A DNA stretch of 64,000 bases from an uncultured Alistipes sp. (GTDB taxonomy: Bacteria > Bacteroidota > Bacteroidia > Bacteroidales > Rikenellaceae), in the NCBI GenBank assembly GCA_910587675.1, contig CAJUMU010000009.1, positions 7,481 through 71,480 on the forward strand, read 5' to 3'. This document shows positions 44,003 to 53,246 of the stretch, piece by piece; within the stretch, counting starts at the first letter, position 1; every line of letters starts with the position of its first letter. The notes beneath the pieces were generated by a model. It had not been told where the DNA came from. It did not search any database and saw only the letters and a list, made by a program, of their open reading frames with translations. The position numbers were made by a program, and so were the translations under genes.

Positions 44003-45451
44003 ATGACTCAAACGAATCGAAAAATGACATCCTACCGTTGGGTGATCTGCGGTCTGCTCTTTTTCGCCACGACCGTTAATTATCTCGACCGTCAGGTGCT
44101 CTCGCTCACGTGGGAGGACTTCATCCGTCCGGAATTCCACTGGACCAACCATCATTACGGCTGGGTGACGGGAATATTCTCGCTCGTATATGCCGTCGCC
44201 ATGCTCTTCGCGGGCCGCATCGTCGACAAGCTCGGCACCAAGCGCGGCTACATGTGGAGCATCGGCATCTGGTCGGCGGGCGCCTGCCTCCATGCGCTGT
44301 GCGGCGTGGCCACCGAGCACATCGTCGGCCTGCCCGACGCGGCGGCCTTGCGCGCCGTGGCCGAGAATGTCGATCTGGCGGCGAAGATCGCGCTGGTATC
44401 GCTCACTCTGTTCATCATGGCCCGTTGCGTGCTGGCCATCGGCGAGGCGGGCAACTTTCCCGCGGCGATAAAGGCCACCGCCGAGTATTTCCCCAAGAAG
44501 GATCGCGCGTACGCCACCAGCATATTTAACGCGGGTTCCACCATCGGCGCGCTCATAGCCCCTTTCGCCATCCCGACACTCGCCGCGCGCTTCGGATGGG
44601 AGGCGTCGTTCATCATCATCGGAGCCTTGGGCTTCGTGTGGATGGGATTCTGGCAGTTCCTATACAAGAAACCCGACCGCAACCCCGCCGTCGACGCTGC
44701 CGAGCTGGCCTACATCAACTCCGACACCGAGCAGGAGCGCGCCGAGTCCGAGAAAGCGGCCGCCGAGGCTGCCGCCGCGCCCAAAGTGTCGCTGTGGCGT
44801 TGCTTCGGCTATCGTCAGACGTGGGCATTCATATCGGGCAAGGCCATAGCCGACGGAGTGTGGTGGTTCTATCTGTTCTGGATGCCGTCGTACCTTAAGA
44901 ACGCGTGCGGCATGTCTTCGACCAGCATCGAGTTCCAGATGGCGTTGGGCGTGCTGTACCTCATCGTCATGGTGTCGCTCTTCGGCGGCTACCTGCCGAC
45001 CATCTTCATCGAACGCCGCAAGATGAACCCCTATGCGGGGCGCATGCGTGCCATGCTCATCTTCGCGTTCTTTCCCCTGCTGGCCCTGCTGGCGCAGCCG
45101 CTCGCGGGCTACTCCTACTGGTATCCCGTAATCATAGTCGGCATAGCGGGCGCCGCGCACCAGTCGTGGTCGGCCAACATATTCTCCACCGTGGGCGACA
45201 TGTTCCCCAAATCGATGATTGCCACCATCACGGGTATCGGAGGAATGGCGGGAGGCATCGGCTCGTTCGGCATACAGACGGGCGCGGGCAGCCTCTTCGA
45301 CTATGCCGCCGAGACCGATCTGGCGTTCCTCGGCTACCACGGCATCGAGGCGGGTTACATGATAGCCTTCTCGTTCTGCGCCGTGGCCTATCTGGCGAGC
45401 TGGGCCGCGATGAAGGCTTTCGTGCCGCACTACAAGCCCATAACGCTCTGA
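44003..45451 (+). CDS. exuT: MFS transporter, hexuronate (ExuT) type
   Basis: 482 aa from ATG 44003; earlier codons lie in a repeat. Twelve hydrophobic segments, with the MFS loop 2-3 motif GRIVDKLGTKRG (about 74-85). The N-terminal NYLDRQVLSLTWEDF pattern is characteristic of the anion:cation symporter group including ExuT. Likely imports glucuronate or galacturonate by proton symport; the other uronate enzymes (isomerase, reductase, dehydratase) are not in the window. A terminator follows. The substrate is inferred from kdgK and eda upstream. Confidence 0.85.
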   Translation: MTQTNRKMTSYRWVICGLLFFATTVNYLDRQVLSLTWEDFIRPEFHWTNHHYGWVTGIFSLVYAVAMLFAGRIVDKLGTKRGYMWSIGIWSAGACLHALCGVATEHIVGLPDAAALRAVAENVDLAAKIALVSLTLFIMARCVLAIGEAGNFPAAIKATAEYFPKKDRAYATSIFNAGSTIGALIAPFAIPTLAARFGWEASFIIIGALGFVWMGFWQFLYKKPDRNPAVDAAELAYINSDTEQERAESEKAAAEAAAAPKVSLWRCFGYRQTWAFISGKAIADGVWWFYLFWMPSYLKNACGMSSTSIEFQMALGVLYLIVMVSLFGGYLPTIFIERRKMNPYAGRMRAMLIFAFFPLLALLAQPLAGYSYWYPVIIVGIAGAAHQSWSANIFSTVGDMFPKSMIATITGIGGMAGGIGSFGIQTGAGSLFDYAAETDLAFLGYHGIEAGYMIAFSFCAVAYLASWAAMKAFVPHYKPITL

Positions 45452-45473
45452 TCGCCGCACGACGACGAAGTGC

Positions 45474-45510
45474 GCCCCTGCCGATATTCTCGGCAGGGGC
45501 GTTTGCTTTT
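45474..45510 (+). terminator. Rho-independent terminator after the MFS gene
   Basis: 11-bp stem gcccctgccga (45474-45484) with tcggcaggggc (45490-45500), followed by gtttgctttt. Confidence 0.88.
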
Positions 45511-45523
45511 CGGAGCGGGTGAC

Positions 45524-45567
45524 ATAAAAAAACATCGGCCCGAACCTATGGAGAGTTCGGGCCGATG
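45524..45567 (-). terminator. Rho-independent terminator of the S46 peptidase gene
   Basis: 13-bp stem catcggcccgaac (45533-45545) with gttcgggccgatg (45555-45567). On the minus strand it is followed by a run of T (45532-45526 region). Confidence 0.88.
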
Positions 45568-45588
45568 CCGTGAACGGAGCGCAAATAC

Positions 45589-47700
45589 CTACTGCTTCTT
45601 CTTACGCAGAGGCAAGGCTTTGCTTTGAACGATGTCGAGTTCGTTCATGATATGGTCGCATCCCGCGAATTTGTCGATCACGAAGAGCACGTAACGCACG
45701 TCGACGGCGATACAACGCTGCAAATCGGGCTCGAACGCCACGTCGCCCGACATGGCCTCCCAGTTGCCGTCGAATGCCAGACCGATCAGGCGGCCGTTGC
45801 CGTCGAGCACCGGCGATCCCGAGTTGCCGCCCGTGATATCGAGGTTGGCCAAGAAGCCTACGCGCAGACGTCCGTCGGCGTCGGCATAGCGGCCGTAATC
45901 CTTGGCGCGGTAGAGCTCCTTGAGCTTCTCCTCCACGGTGAACTCCAGCGGATTGGAGGTGTCCTCCTTGGCGATGACGCCCTCCAGCGTGGTGAAATAG
46001 TTGTAGGTGATGCCGTCGGCGGGGTTGTAGGGCAGCACGTTGCCGTAGGTGAGACGTATCGAGAAGTTGGCGTCCGAAGCCCACGCCTTGTCGGGCTGCA
46101 TGCGCATGAGGCCCGCGATGTAGAGGCGGTGCGCGCGATTGAATTGGCGGTTCCACTCGGCGATGCCGCTGCCCGCCTCGCGGTAGGCGGCGATGACCGA
46201 TTTCGAGAGTTCGAGCGCGGGATCGGCGTTCTTCTGCTCGTCGGTCGCGGCGTTCAGCTTGTCGAGCGACGTGAAGACCGACGTGTCGTAAAGCCAGTCG
46301 ACATAGGCGTCGGTGTCGCCGCAGAACTTCTTGTCGATTACCTCGGCATAGATCGAGGGCAGATAGTCGGGATTCATGTTTTGGCGCACGATGGCGAGCA
46401 TGCGCTTGGCCACCTTGCGGTCGAGATCGGCTTCGTAGTCCTTGTAGAAACCGCTCATGTCGCCGCGGCCGAGCATCTGCGGCGGGGTCAGCAGCTCCAC
46501 GCCGCGAAGCAGGGCTTCGCTCAGGTACTGCATCGCGCCCTCCTTGGGCGTGAGGTTATCCACGGCCTCCTTCATCATGGGCAGCGCCTCGATGAAGCCC
46601 TCCTCGGGCAGAGTGTTGGCCTCGGCCCACTTCTGGAACGCGGCCTCCTGCGCCTGCTTCTGCGCCTTGACGTTCAGTTTCTCGATGCCGCGCGACATGC
46701 CGATCGAGTTCTTCCAGTAGTTAGACGAACCCGCGTATTTCGAGGCGTACTTGATGCGGGTGGCGTCGCTGGCCTCCATCGCGGCCCACAGAATCGCCTG
46801 ACGGTCGCCGCGGATGAAGATGCGCTGGGGATTCGACACGTTCAGCATCTGGTCGATCTCGTAAGAGGTCATGTAACGCTGCGTCGAGCCCGGGAATCCC
46901 ATCACCATGGCGAAGTCGCCCTCCTCGCAGCCGTCGAGCGAGATCTCCAGATGGCGCGGAGCCTCGTAGGGGCGGTTGTCCTTCGAGTACTCGGCGGGGT
47001 TGTTGTCCTTGTCGGCATAGACGCGGAACACCGAGAAGTCGCCCGTGTGGCGGGGCCACATCCAGTTGTCGGTGTCGCCGCCGAACTTGCCGATCGACGA
47101 GGGGGGCGTACCCACCAGACGCACGTCGCGGAATATGTCGAACACGAAGGCGAAATACTGGTTTCCGCCGAAGAAGGGCAGGATCTGGATCGTCTTGCCC
47201 TCGTTTTCGGCCTGCAGCTTTTCGGTCAGGGCTCGGGTGTTCTCGCCGATGATCTTGTTGCGCTCCTGTTCGCCCGCTATCGAGGGCACGTTGCCGATGA
47301 TTTGGTCGGTGACGTCCTCGATGCTGCGCACGAAACGCACCGAGAGACCCGGCACGGGCAGCTCCTCGCCGTACGACGAGGCCCAGAAGCCGTATTTCAG
47401 GTAGTCGTTCTCAACCGACGAGAGCTGCTGGATCGATCCGTAACCGCAGTGGTGGTTGGTGAAGATCAGACCCTTGTCCGACACGATCTCGCCCGTGCAT
47501 CCGCCGCCGAAGATGATGATGGCGTCTTTGAGCGAACTCTTGTTGACCGAATAGATATCTTCGGCCGAGAGGCGGCAGCCCTTGGCTTTCATATCCTTGA
47601 TATTCATTTTCTGGAGGTAGGGCAGCAGCCACATGCCCTCGTCGGCCGAGGCGACGAACGCCGCGACGACGGCCGCGAATGTTAAGATTGCTTTTTTCAT
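45589..47700 (-). CDS. S46 family dipeptidyl-peptidase (DPP7-like)
   Basis: 703 aa from ATG 47700 (MKKAILTFAAVVAAFVASA, signal peptide). S46 serine peptidases are recognised by FTNHHCGYGS (catalytic His at about 83-84) and GGNSGSPVLDGNGRL (Ser627), with an intervening helical domain. Residue 645 is Gly in AFDGNWE; S46 enzymes specific for acidic P1 residues (DPP11) carry Arg at the matching position, so this copy should prefer hydrophobic P1 residues like DPP7. It releases dipeptides from oligopeptides in the periplasm or at the surface, a common trait of asaccharolytic or protein-fermenting Bacteroidales. Monocistronic with its own terminator. Confidence 0.9.
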   Translation of the reverse strand: MKKAILTFAAVVAAFVASADEGMWLLPYLQKMNIKDMKAKGCRLSAEDIYSVNKSSLKDAIIIFGGGCTGEIVSDKGLIFTNHHCGYGSIQQLSSVENDYLKYGFWASSYGEELPVPGLSVRFVRSIEDVTDQIIGNVPSIAGEQERNKIIGENTRALTEKLQAENEGKTIQILPFFGGNQYFAFVFDIFRDVRLVGTPPSSIGKFGGDTDNWMWPRHTGDFSVFRVYADKDNNPAEYSKDNRPYEAPRHLEISLDGCEEGDFAMVMGFPGSTQRYMTSYEIDQMLNVSNPQRIFIRGDRQAILWAAMEASDATRIKYASKYAGSSNYWKNSIGMSRGIEKLNVKAQKQAQEAAFQKWAEANTLPEEGFIEALPMMKEAVDNLTPKEGAMQYLSEALLRGVELLTPPQMLGRGDMSGFYKDYEADLDRKVAKRMLAIVRQNMNPDYLPSIYAEVIDKKFCGDTDAYVDWLYDTSVFTSLDKLNAATDEQKNADPALELSKSVIAAYREAGSGIAEWNRQFNRAHRLYIAGLMRMQPDKAWASDANFSIRLTYGNVLPYNPADGITYNYFTTLEGVIAKEDTSNPLEFTVEEKLKELYRAKDYGRYADADGRLRVGFLANLDITGGNSGSPVLDGNGRLIGLAFDGNWEAMSGDVAFEPDLQRCIAVDVRYVLFVIDKFAGCDHIMNELDIVQSKALPLRKKKQ

Positions 47701-47800
47701 TTTATTATGGTTATGTGCGATGCTCGTTTTCGGTGTAAAGGTACGCATAAAATGATAATTTCCGCCGCTTTGCCGACGAAAACCGCGATGCCGATATTTC

Positions 47801-49303
47801 CTAAAACTGAAAATAGATGAACGGCTGTATGTCGCTCGATTTGATCTGCATCACGCACCACACGGTCAGCGTGAGCATGGCCACCTGCCACCAGAACGAG
47901 GCGTTCACCACGCGATTCTGGAGATCGGCGTCGATCTTCGCGGGCATGAAGTGCATGACGTATCCCGCCGCGATCAAGGCGAACACCGCCTTGTAGCCCG
48001 CCACGACCTGAGGGATCAGCGAGGCGTCGAAGTTGTGGAATATCTGGTAGAGCATGACGTGCACCGTCTGCATCGAGTCGGCGCGGAACAGCAGCCACCC
48101 CAGACACACCAGATTGAACGTCACGAGGAATCCGACCGCGCGCGACACGATGTTCATATCCTTGCCGTCGGCCTTGGCCCACGGGATGACGGCCATCCAC
48201 ATCTTGTGCAACGCCAGCGCCACGCCGTGCAGCGCGCCCCACAGCACGAACCGCACCGCCGCGCCGTGCCACAAACCGCCGAGCACCATCGTGAGCAGCA
48301 GGTTGATATAGGTGCGCACGCGTCCCTTGCGGTTGCCGCCGAGCGATATGTAGAGGTAGTCGCGCAGCCAGCTCGACAGCGATATGTGCCAGCGGCGCCA
48401 GAACTCGGTGATGGTGGCCGACTTGTAGGGCGCGTCGAAGTTCTTGGGGAATCGGAACCCGAGCAGCAGCGCTATGCCGATGGCCATGTCGGAGTAACCC
48501 GAGAAGTCGCAGTAGATCTGCAACGCGTAACCGTATATGCCCGCCAGACACTCGAAGCCCGAGTAGAGCGCGGGATCGTCGAACACGCGGTCGACGAAGT
48601 TGAGCGATATGTAGTCCGAGATGACGGCTTTCTTGACGAGTCCTATGATGATGAAGCCCACCCCGAGGCCGAACATGCGGCGCGTGACCGCCACGGGTTT
48701 GCGGATCTGCGGTATGAAGTCGCGGGCGCGCACGATGGGACCCGCCACTAACTGCGGGAAGAACGAGAGGTAGAACATGTAGTCGATCCAGCGGCGGAGC
48801 GGCCGTATCGCGCCGCGGTAGACGTCGATGGTGTAGCTCATCGACTGGAACACGAAGAACGATATGCCCACGGGCAGGAATATGTTCCTGAAATCGAGGA
48901 ATCCCGCGCCGAAGATGTCGTTGGCGATCTCGACGAGGAAGTTGGTGTACTTGAAATAGCCGAGCATGCCGAGATTTACGGCCACGCTCAACGCCACGAG
49001 CCACTTTTTCGCGCTCTGCGACTTCGAGCGGTAAATGTAGTGCGCTATCGCGAAGTCGCTCACCGCGGCGAAGACGAGCAGCAGGAAATATATGCCGCTC
49101 GACTTATAGTAGAAGTATATCGAAAAGAGTATGACGTATACGATCCGCAGCGACGTGGCGCGGCGCAACAGCGCATACCCCGCCGCGAAGGCCGTGAACA
49201 GGAACAGAAACAGTCCGCTGTTGAATATGAGCGGCGCCGAGGGGTCGTAACGCAACAACTCCTGCACTCGGGCGAGCAGTTCTTCGATAGGCAGATTCGT
49301 CAT
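47801..49303 (-). CDS. MBOAT family membrane-bound O-acyltransferase
   Basis: 500 aa from ATG 49303. Around ten membrane helices. MBOAT hallmarks: YCDFSGYSDMAIGIALLLGF (264-283), FWRRWHISLSSWLRDY (301-316, His306) and the catalytic histidine in GGLWHGAA (His346). It resembles AlgI/PatA/DltB-type proteins that pass acetyl groups across the cytoplasmic membrane to a secreted polysaccharide or peptidoglycan. Its start overlaps the stop of the SGNH hydrolase gene as ATGA, so the two form one acylation unit, as PatA/PatB or AlgI/AlgJ do. Confidence 0.92.
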   Translation of the reverse strand: MTNLPIEELLARVQELLRYDPSAPLIFNSGLFLFLFTAFAAGYALLRRATSLRIVYVILFSIYFYYKSSGIYFLLLVFAAVSDFAIAHYIYRSKSQSAKKWLVALSVAVNLGMLGYFKYTNFLVEIANDIFGAGFLDFRNIFLPVGISFFVFQSMSYTIDVYRGAIRPLRRWIDYMFYLSFFPQLVAGPIVRARDFIPQIRKPVAVTRRMFGLGVGFIIIGLVKKAVISDYISLNFVDRVFDDPALYSGFECLAGIYGYALQIYCDFSGYSDMAIGIALLLGFRFPKNFDAPYKSATITEFWRRWHISLSSWLRDYLYISLGGNRKGRVRTYINLLLTMVLGGLWHGAAVRFVLWGALHGVALALHKMWMAVIPWAKADGKDMNIVSRAVGFLVTFNLVCLGWLLFRADSMQTVHVMLYQIFHNFDASLIPQVVAGYKAVFALIAAGYVMHFMPAKIDADLQNRVVNASFWWQVAMLTLTVWCVMQIKSSDIQPFIYFQF

Positions 49304-50955
49304 TTCGCAAACTCCGTTAGGATCGTGTCGGGCCGCAGCGCGTCGCCCGCGAGCGGCTCTATTTCGAGCAGCGGCTCGGTAATTACGGGGCGGCTCTTCT
49401 CCATCCTCTCTCGCGCCGCGCGTCCGTATTCGCGCGCGCCGAGGAGCATGGCGTGATAGAGCGCGCGCGCCACCTGCGCGCCTCCCGCATAGTTTATGTG
49501 GGTGTAATCCTTGCCTGCCCAGCCGTTGGCCACGAAGCGGGTCATGCCGCCCATGAGCTGCATGGCGTCGTAGGTGTTCCAGAACGCCGCGCCGCACTCC
49601 GAGGCGGCTTCGCGCTGCCAGCGGGCGAGGTCGCGCGCCGACTCCATCGGCACGATTCCGTCTTCGTTCTTCTGCGAACGGTCGCTCACGCCCATGACTA
49701 ATACGGCCGCCGTGGGGAAACAGCTCCGCGCGAAACGGATCATCTTCTCCACCTGACGGGCATAGAGCGAGTAGTCGCGGCGGTCGGCCTGCATGATGTT
49801 GAGTCCGTATTGCAGGATCACCAGATCGTACGCGCGCATGTTGTTTATCTGCGCGTTGACGGCGGGGTCGGTCCAGAACATCGCCTGCCCGTTGTTGCTG
49901 CGCACCGAGAAGTTGTCGAGGCTCACGCCGCCCAGATCGTCGAAGTCGGCCCCGTAGCCGACGAATCCCGCCGCGCCGCTCTTTACGATCATCTCCAACG
50001 AGGCTATCGAGTCGTCCTCGATGACTATCTGGCGCACCGTCTCGTCGCCGTCGAATCCGAATTCGCGCAACTCGTCGTCGTTGAGCTTCACGGTGATCTT
50101 CGACGGCTCGCGGCTGATAAACAGCAACCGCGCCCGACGGCATCGGTCCAGATGGCGGCGTTTGCGCGTCATCTCCCAGCGCGTTGAGGCCCCCTCGGAG
50201 GCGCGCGCCACCCATCCCGACACGAAGAAGTCGCCCGAGTAGGGTTCGGGCACGCTCTTGCGCTGCATTATGTTATATGGCGTCCACCCCTTCGAGAGGG
50301 TCTTCACCGTCTGGCGGAATCCCGTGAAGGGCGAGGCCGCGGGCACGAATCCCACGCCTCCGCCGCCGAAGGTCTCCTGCAACGACTCGCGCAGGTCGGC
50401 GGTGAGTATGTCGCCCTCGACGAACGAGTCGCCCATGAACGCTATGCGCACGGGTTCGCCCGCGAGGAGTTTTTCGTACAGACGTCCGAGAGTGGTCGAA
50501 TCGGCCCCGCCGAAATCCTCGATGGGAATAATGAGCGAGTCGGCGGGCAGTATGTCGGCGAAATCCTCCACGGGCTCGGGCTCGGGTTCGGCGATCGCGA
50601 CCGTGTCGCGCGCCGCGTCGCCGCCCGTGGGCTGCTCGTCGAATATCCCCTCCCACGACACCGAGGTCTCCGCGCCCGTGGGCGAAGAGGTTGCGGCGGT
50701 GCGGGCGACTGTCTCGGCCACCTTGTCGAGATCCACATGGAACTCCTCCACGTCGATCTCCGGCATTCGGGCGGGCTTGTCGGCCGCGGCGTCATCGTCG
50801 TCGAAACGCACGAGGTCGGAGAAGATGCTGGCGCGACGCAGCGACACGCCCCATACGTCTATGGGCGGGATGAAACTTATCGCGATGAGCGCGGCCAAGG
50901 TAGCCGCCGCGACGAGCACGCCGCGCGCGGAGCAGTCGCCGTTGGGTTTGGACAT
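49300..50955 (-). CDS. SGNH/GDSL-type hydrolase, likely extracytoplasmic O-acetyltransferase partner
   Basis: 551 aa. One N-terminal membrane helix (about 12-30), a long low-complexity acidic/proline linker (to about 140), then an SGNH domain with block I FMGDSFVEGD (173-182, nucleophile Ser177). A beta-sandwich-like insertion follows, then the C-terminal catalytic dyad in DYTHINYAGG (about 483-492). Anchored with the catalytic domain in the periplasm. Together with the MBOAT partner (4-bp overlap) it most likely transfers acetyl or other acyl groups to a cell-envelope polysaccharide. Its own ATG abuts the stop of the upstream metallopeptidase gene with no gap. Confidence 0.82.
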   Translation of the reverse strand: MSKPNGDCSARGVLVAAATLAALIAISFIPPIDVWGVSLRRASIFSDLVRFDDDDAAADKPARMPEIDVEEFHVDLDKVAETVARTAATSSPTGAETSVSWEGIFDEQPTGGDAARDTVAIAEPEPEPVEDFADILPADSLIIPIEDFGGADSTTLGRLYEKLLAGEPVRIAFMGDSFVEGDILTADLRESLQETFGGGGVGFVPAASPFTGFRQTVKTLSKGWTPYNIMQRKSVPEPYSGDFFVSGWVARASEGASTRWEMTRKRRHLDRCRRARLLFISREPSKITVKLNDDELREFGFDGDETVRQIVIEDDSIASLEMIVKSGAAGFVGYGADFDDLGGVSLDNFSVRSNNGQAMFWTDPAVNAQINNMRAYDLVILQYGLNIMQADRRDYSLYARQVEKMIRFARSCFPTAAVLVMGVSDRSQKNEDGIVPMESARDLARWQREAASECGAAFWNTYDAMQLMGGMTRFVANGWAGKDYTHINYAGGAQVARALYHAMLLGAREYGRAARERMEKSRPVITEPLLEIEPLAGDALRPDTILTEFAK

Positions 50956-51708
50956 TTAGTTGCGGCGCGAAATGAGTGAAACGTAATAGAGTACCGTGGC
51001 TATGGCGCTCAAAGCGGCCACCAGATAGGTGCGTGCGGCCCAGCGCAGCGCTTCGCGGGCGTACGAGAGCTGCACGCCCTGAAGCGTGCGGCTCGATTCG
51101 AGCCACTCCAGAGCGCGTTGCGAGGCGTTGTACTCCACGGGGAGAGTCACTATCGAGAAGATGGCCGACATGGCGATGAGGGCTATGCCGATCCAGCACA
51201 CCACGGCGTTGTTGGTGGCGGCGAGCAGTGCTATGCCCGCTATTATGACCCACGTGGCTATGCGCGACGAGAAACTGACGATGGGCACCAGCGCCGAACG
51301 CATCGCCAGAGGCGCGTAACCCTGCGCATGCTGCACGGCGTGGCCGCACTCGTGGCAGGCGACGGCCGCCGCGGCTATGCTGCGCGACGAATATACGCTG
51401 TCGCTCAGGTTCACGGTCATGTTTTGGGGGTTGAAGTGGTCGGTGAGCGCGCCCGCCACGTGCGTCACCTTCACGTTGCGGATATTGTTGTCGCGCAGCA
51501 TCTTTTCGGCCACCTCGGCTCCCGTCAGATTGCCCGGGAACCCTACCTGAGAATATTTGGCGAATACCGATTGCAGACGGGCCTGCACTATGTAGCCCGC
51601 CACCGCTATAGCGATCATCAACAATATCGATCCCGACGACGATATGCCCGTCGCGAAGCCGTTTTCGGCGCCGTAATAATTCTGCGCCAGCTGCAAGAAC
51701 TGTAACAT
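50956..51708 (-). CDS. YugP-like membrane zinc metallopeptidase
   Basis: 250 aa. An N-terminal membrane helix (about 25-42) and three C-terminal hydrophobic segments surround a zincin motif HECGH (119-123) within CHECGHAVQHAQGY. This is the Zn_peptidase_2 (YugP) family. Substrate unknown. It is the first gene of the minus-strand unit with the SGNH hydrolase (0 bp gap) and MBOAT protein; a link between the peptidase and acylation is possible but not shown. Confidence 0.88.
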   Translation of the reverse strand: MLQFLQLAQNYYGAENGFATGISSSGSILLMIAIAVAGYIVQARLQSVFAKYSQVGFPGNLTGAEVAEKMLRDNNIRNVKVTHVAGALTDHFNPQNMTVNLSDSVYSSRSIAAAAVACHECGHAVQHAQGYAPLAMRSALVPIVSFSSRIATWVIIAGIALLAATNNAVVCWIGIALIAMSAIFSIVTLPVEYNASQRALEWLESSRTLQGVQLSYAREALRWAARTYLVAALSAIATVLYYVSLISRRN

Positions 51709-51952
51709 ATTTCCTTAATTAAGTCTTAAACAATCCGTTGAACGCGGCGCGGACTCGTGCCGATCCTCCCTCCGATCAACGTTCGTGCCGCACGCTTCGG
51801 GCGCGGCGGAGGAATAACTTCGCGGCTTTCGCCGCTTACCGCCTATAATTACGCAAAAGTATGAATTTTTTGTCTAACTTTGTACTGCTTATTCAATAAA
51901 AACGAGGCGCGCGGCGAAATTGCACGCGCAGGCGCGCCGAGGAGTATAACGG

Positions 51953-53215
51953 ATGCGAACGAATGTCGAATATATGCTGGCGGTCCGCACGGCGCGCCAT
52001 GACCGCGGATCCCGCGCGGCCGTGATGATGCGCATCGCTTCGCTGTCGACGGCGTTGGGCATCGCGGTGATGATCCTCACGCTCGCCGTCGTGGCGGGGT
52101 TTCGTCACGAGATATCGGACGACTTGCGCGGTCTGGCGGGCGACATTCAGGTGATCGACGTCTCGGGCTGGGGGCGTTCCGACTCCGATCCCATGCCGCT
52201 GAGCGATTCGCTGCTCGAACGTCTGCGCCGCTCGGAGCACGTCCTCTCCGTCGCGCCTTACGCCGTGGCGGGATGTATGGTCAAGTCGGGCGACCGCGTC
52301 GCGGGGCTCCGATTCAAGGGCGTGGGCGACGGTTTCGACGAGGCGTGGTGGCGCGCGAAGCTGGTCGAGGGCGAGCTGCCCGACGTGCGGAGCGCGGAGC
52401 GACGCAAGGATCTGCTCATATCGCGCGCCACGGCCCGTAGTTTGCGCGTGGGCGTGGGCGACAAGATAGAGGCGTTGTTCCTCGACGAGGGCGACGCGCC
52501 GCACCGCGACCGTTACAAGGTGGCGGGCATATACCATACGGGGTTCGAGGAGCTGGATGGAGTAATGGCCGTGGCCGACTTGCGCGACGTGCGCAAATCG
52601 GCCTCGTGGGGCGATGACGAGATAACGGGTTACGAAATCGCGCTCGACGATCCCTCGCGGGCCGACGCCGCGGCGGAGCGGATCGACGCCCTGCTGGAGG
52701 ATGCCTTTTACGACGGCGACGAGATAGCGGGGGAGTGCGTCGCTGCCACGCTGGAGATGCGTTACCCCGTGATTTACGACTGGCTGAAGGCGCACGGCGT
52801 TAACGCGCGCGTCATAATATTCATAATGACGGTCGTCGCGCTGTTCAACATGGCCTCGGCGATGCTCATCATGGTGCTCGACCGCACGGGCATGATCGGC
52901 ACGCTGAAGGCTGCGGGCATGCGCAACGCGGCCATCCGCCGAATATTCCTGTGGCGCGCGGCGATGCTCTTCGTGCGCGGCGCGGCGTGGGGCAACGCGG
53001 TCGGGCTGGGGCTGGCGGCGGCGCAGGCGGTGTTCCGTCCCGTGACGCTCAACCCGTCGGGTTACATGCTCTCGGCGTTGCCCGTGTGCGTGGAGCTGTG
53101 GTGGTGGGCGGCGCTCAACGCGGGCGCGCTGGCCGTGACGGTGGCGGCTATGTGGCTGCCGTCGATGATCGTGGCACGAATAAGTCCCGAGGAGTCTTTG
53201 AAGTATAAACAATAG
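51953..53215 (+). CDS. LolC/LolE/FtsX-like ABC transporter permease
   Basis: 420 aa. A membrane helix at about 30-50 (SLSTALGIAVMILTLAVVAG) is followed by a large periplasmic domain (about 55-265) and three C-terminal helices, the MacB/FtsX layout. The N-terminal pattern VEYMLAVRTAR and early GF-R-HEI are typical of the Bacteroidetes LolC-like permeases. Probably works with a LolD-type ATPase, not encoded here, to release lipoproteins from the inner membrane. A -7 element (taactttg, 51876-51883) without a clear -33 box lies upstream. ubiE follows after 31 bp. Confidence 0.82.
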   Translation: MRTNVEYMLAVRTARHDRGSRAAVMMRIASLSTALGIAVMILTLAVVAGFRHEISDDLRGLAGDIQVIDVSGWGRSDSDPMPLSDSLLERLRRSEHVLSVAPYAVAGCMVKSGDRVAGLRFKGVGDGFDEAWWRAKLVEGELPDVRSAERRKDLLISRATARSLRVGVGDKIEALFLDEGDAPHRDRYKVAGIYHTGFEELDGVMAVADLRDVRKSASWGDDEITGYEIALDDPSRADAAAERIDALLEDAFYDGDEIAGECVAATLEMRYPVIYDWLKAHGVNARVIIFIMTVVALFNMASAMLIMVLDRTGMIGTLKAAGMRNAAIRRIFLWRAAMLFVRGAAWGNAVGLGLAAAQAVFRPVTLNPSGYMLSALPVCVELWWWAALNAGALAVTVAAMWLPSMIVARISPEESLKYKQ

Positions 53216-53246
53216 CGGCGTTCGCGGGAACGCCAAGAACGACATA

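Noticed and set aside
45589..47700. DPP11 (Asp/Glu-specific) identity for the S46 peptidase
   Set aside because: The specificity position appears to be Gly (AFDGN) rather than Arg, which fits the DPP7 type.
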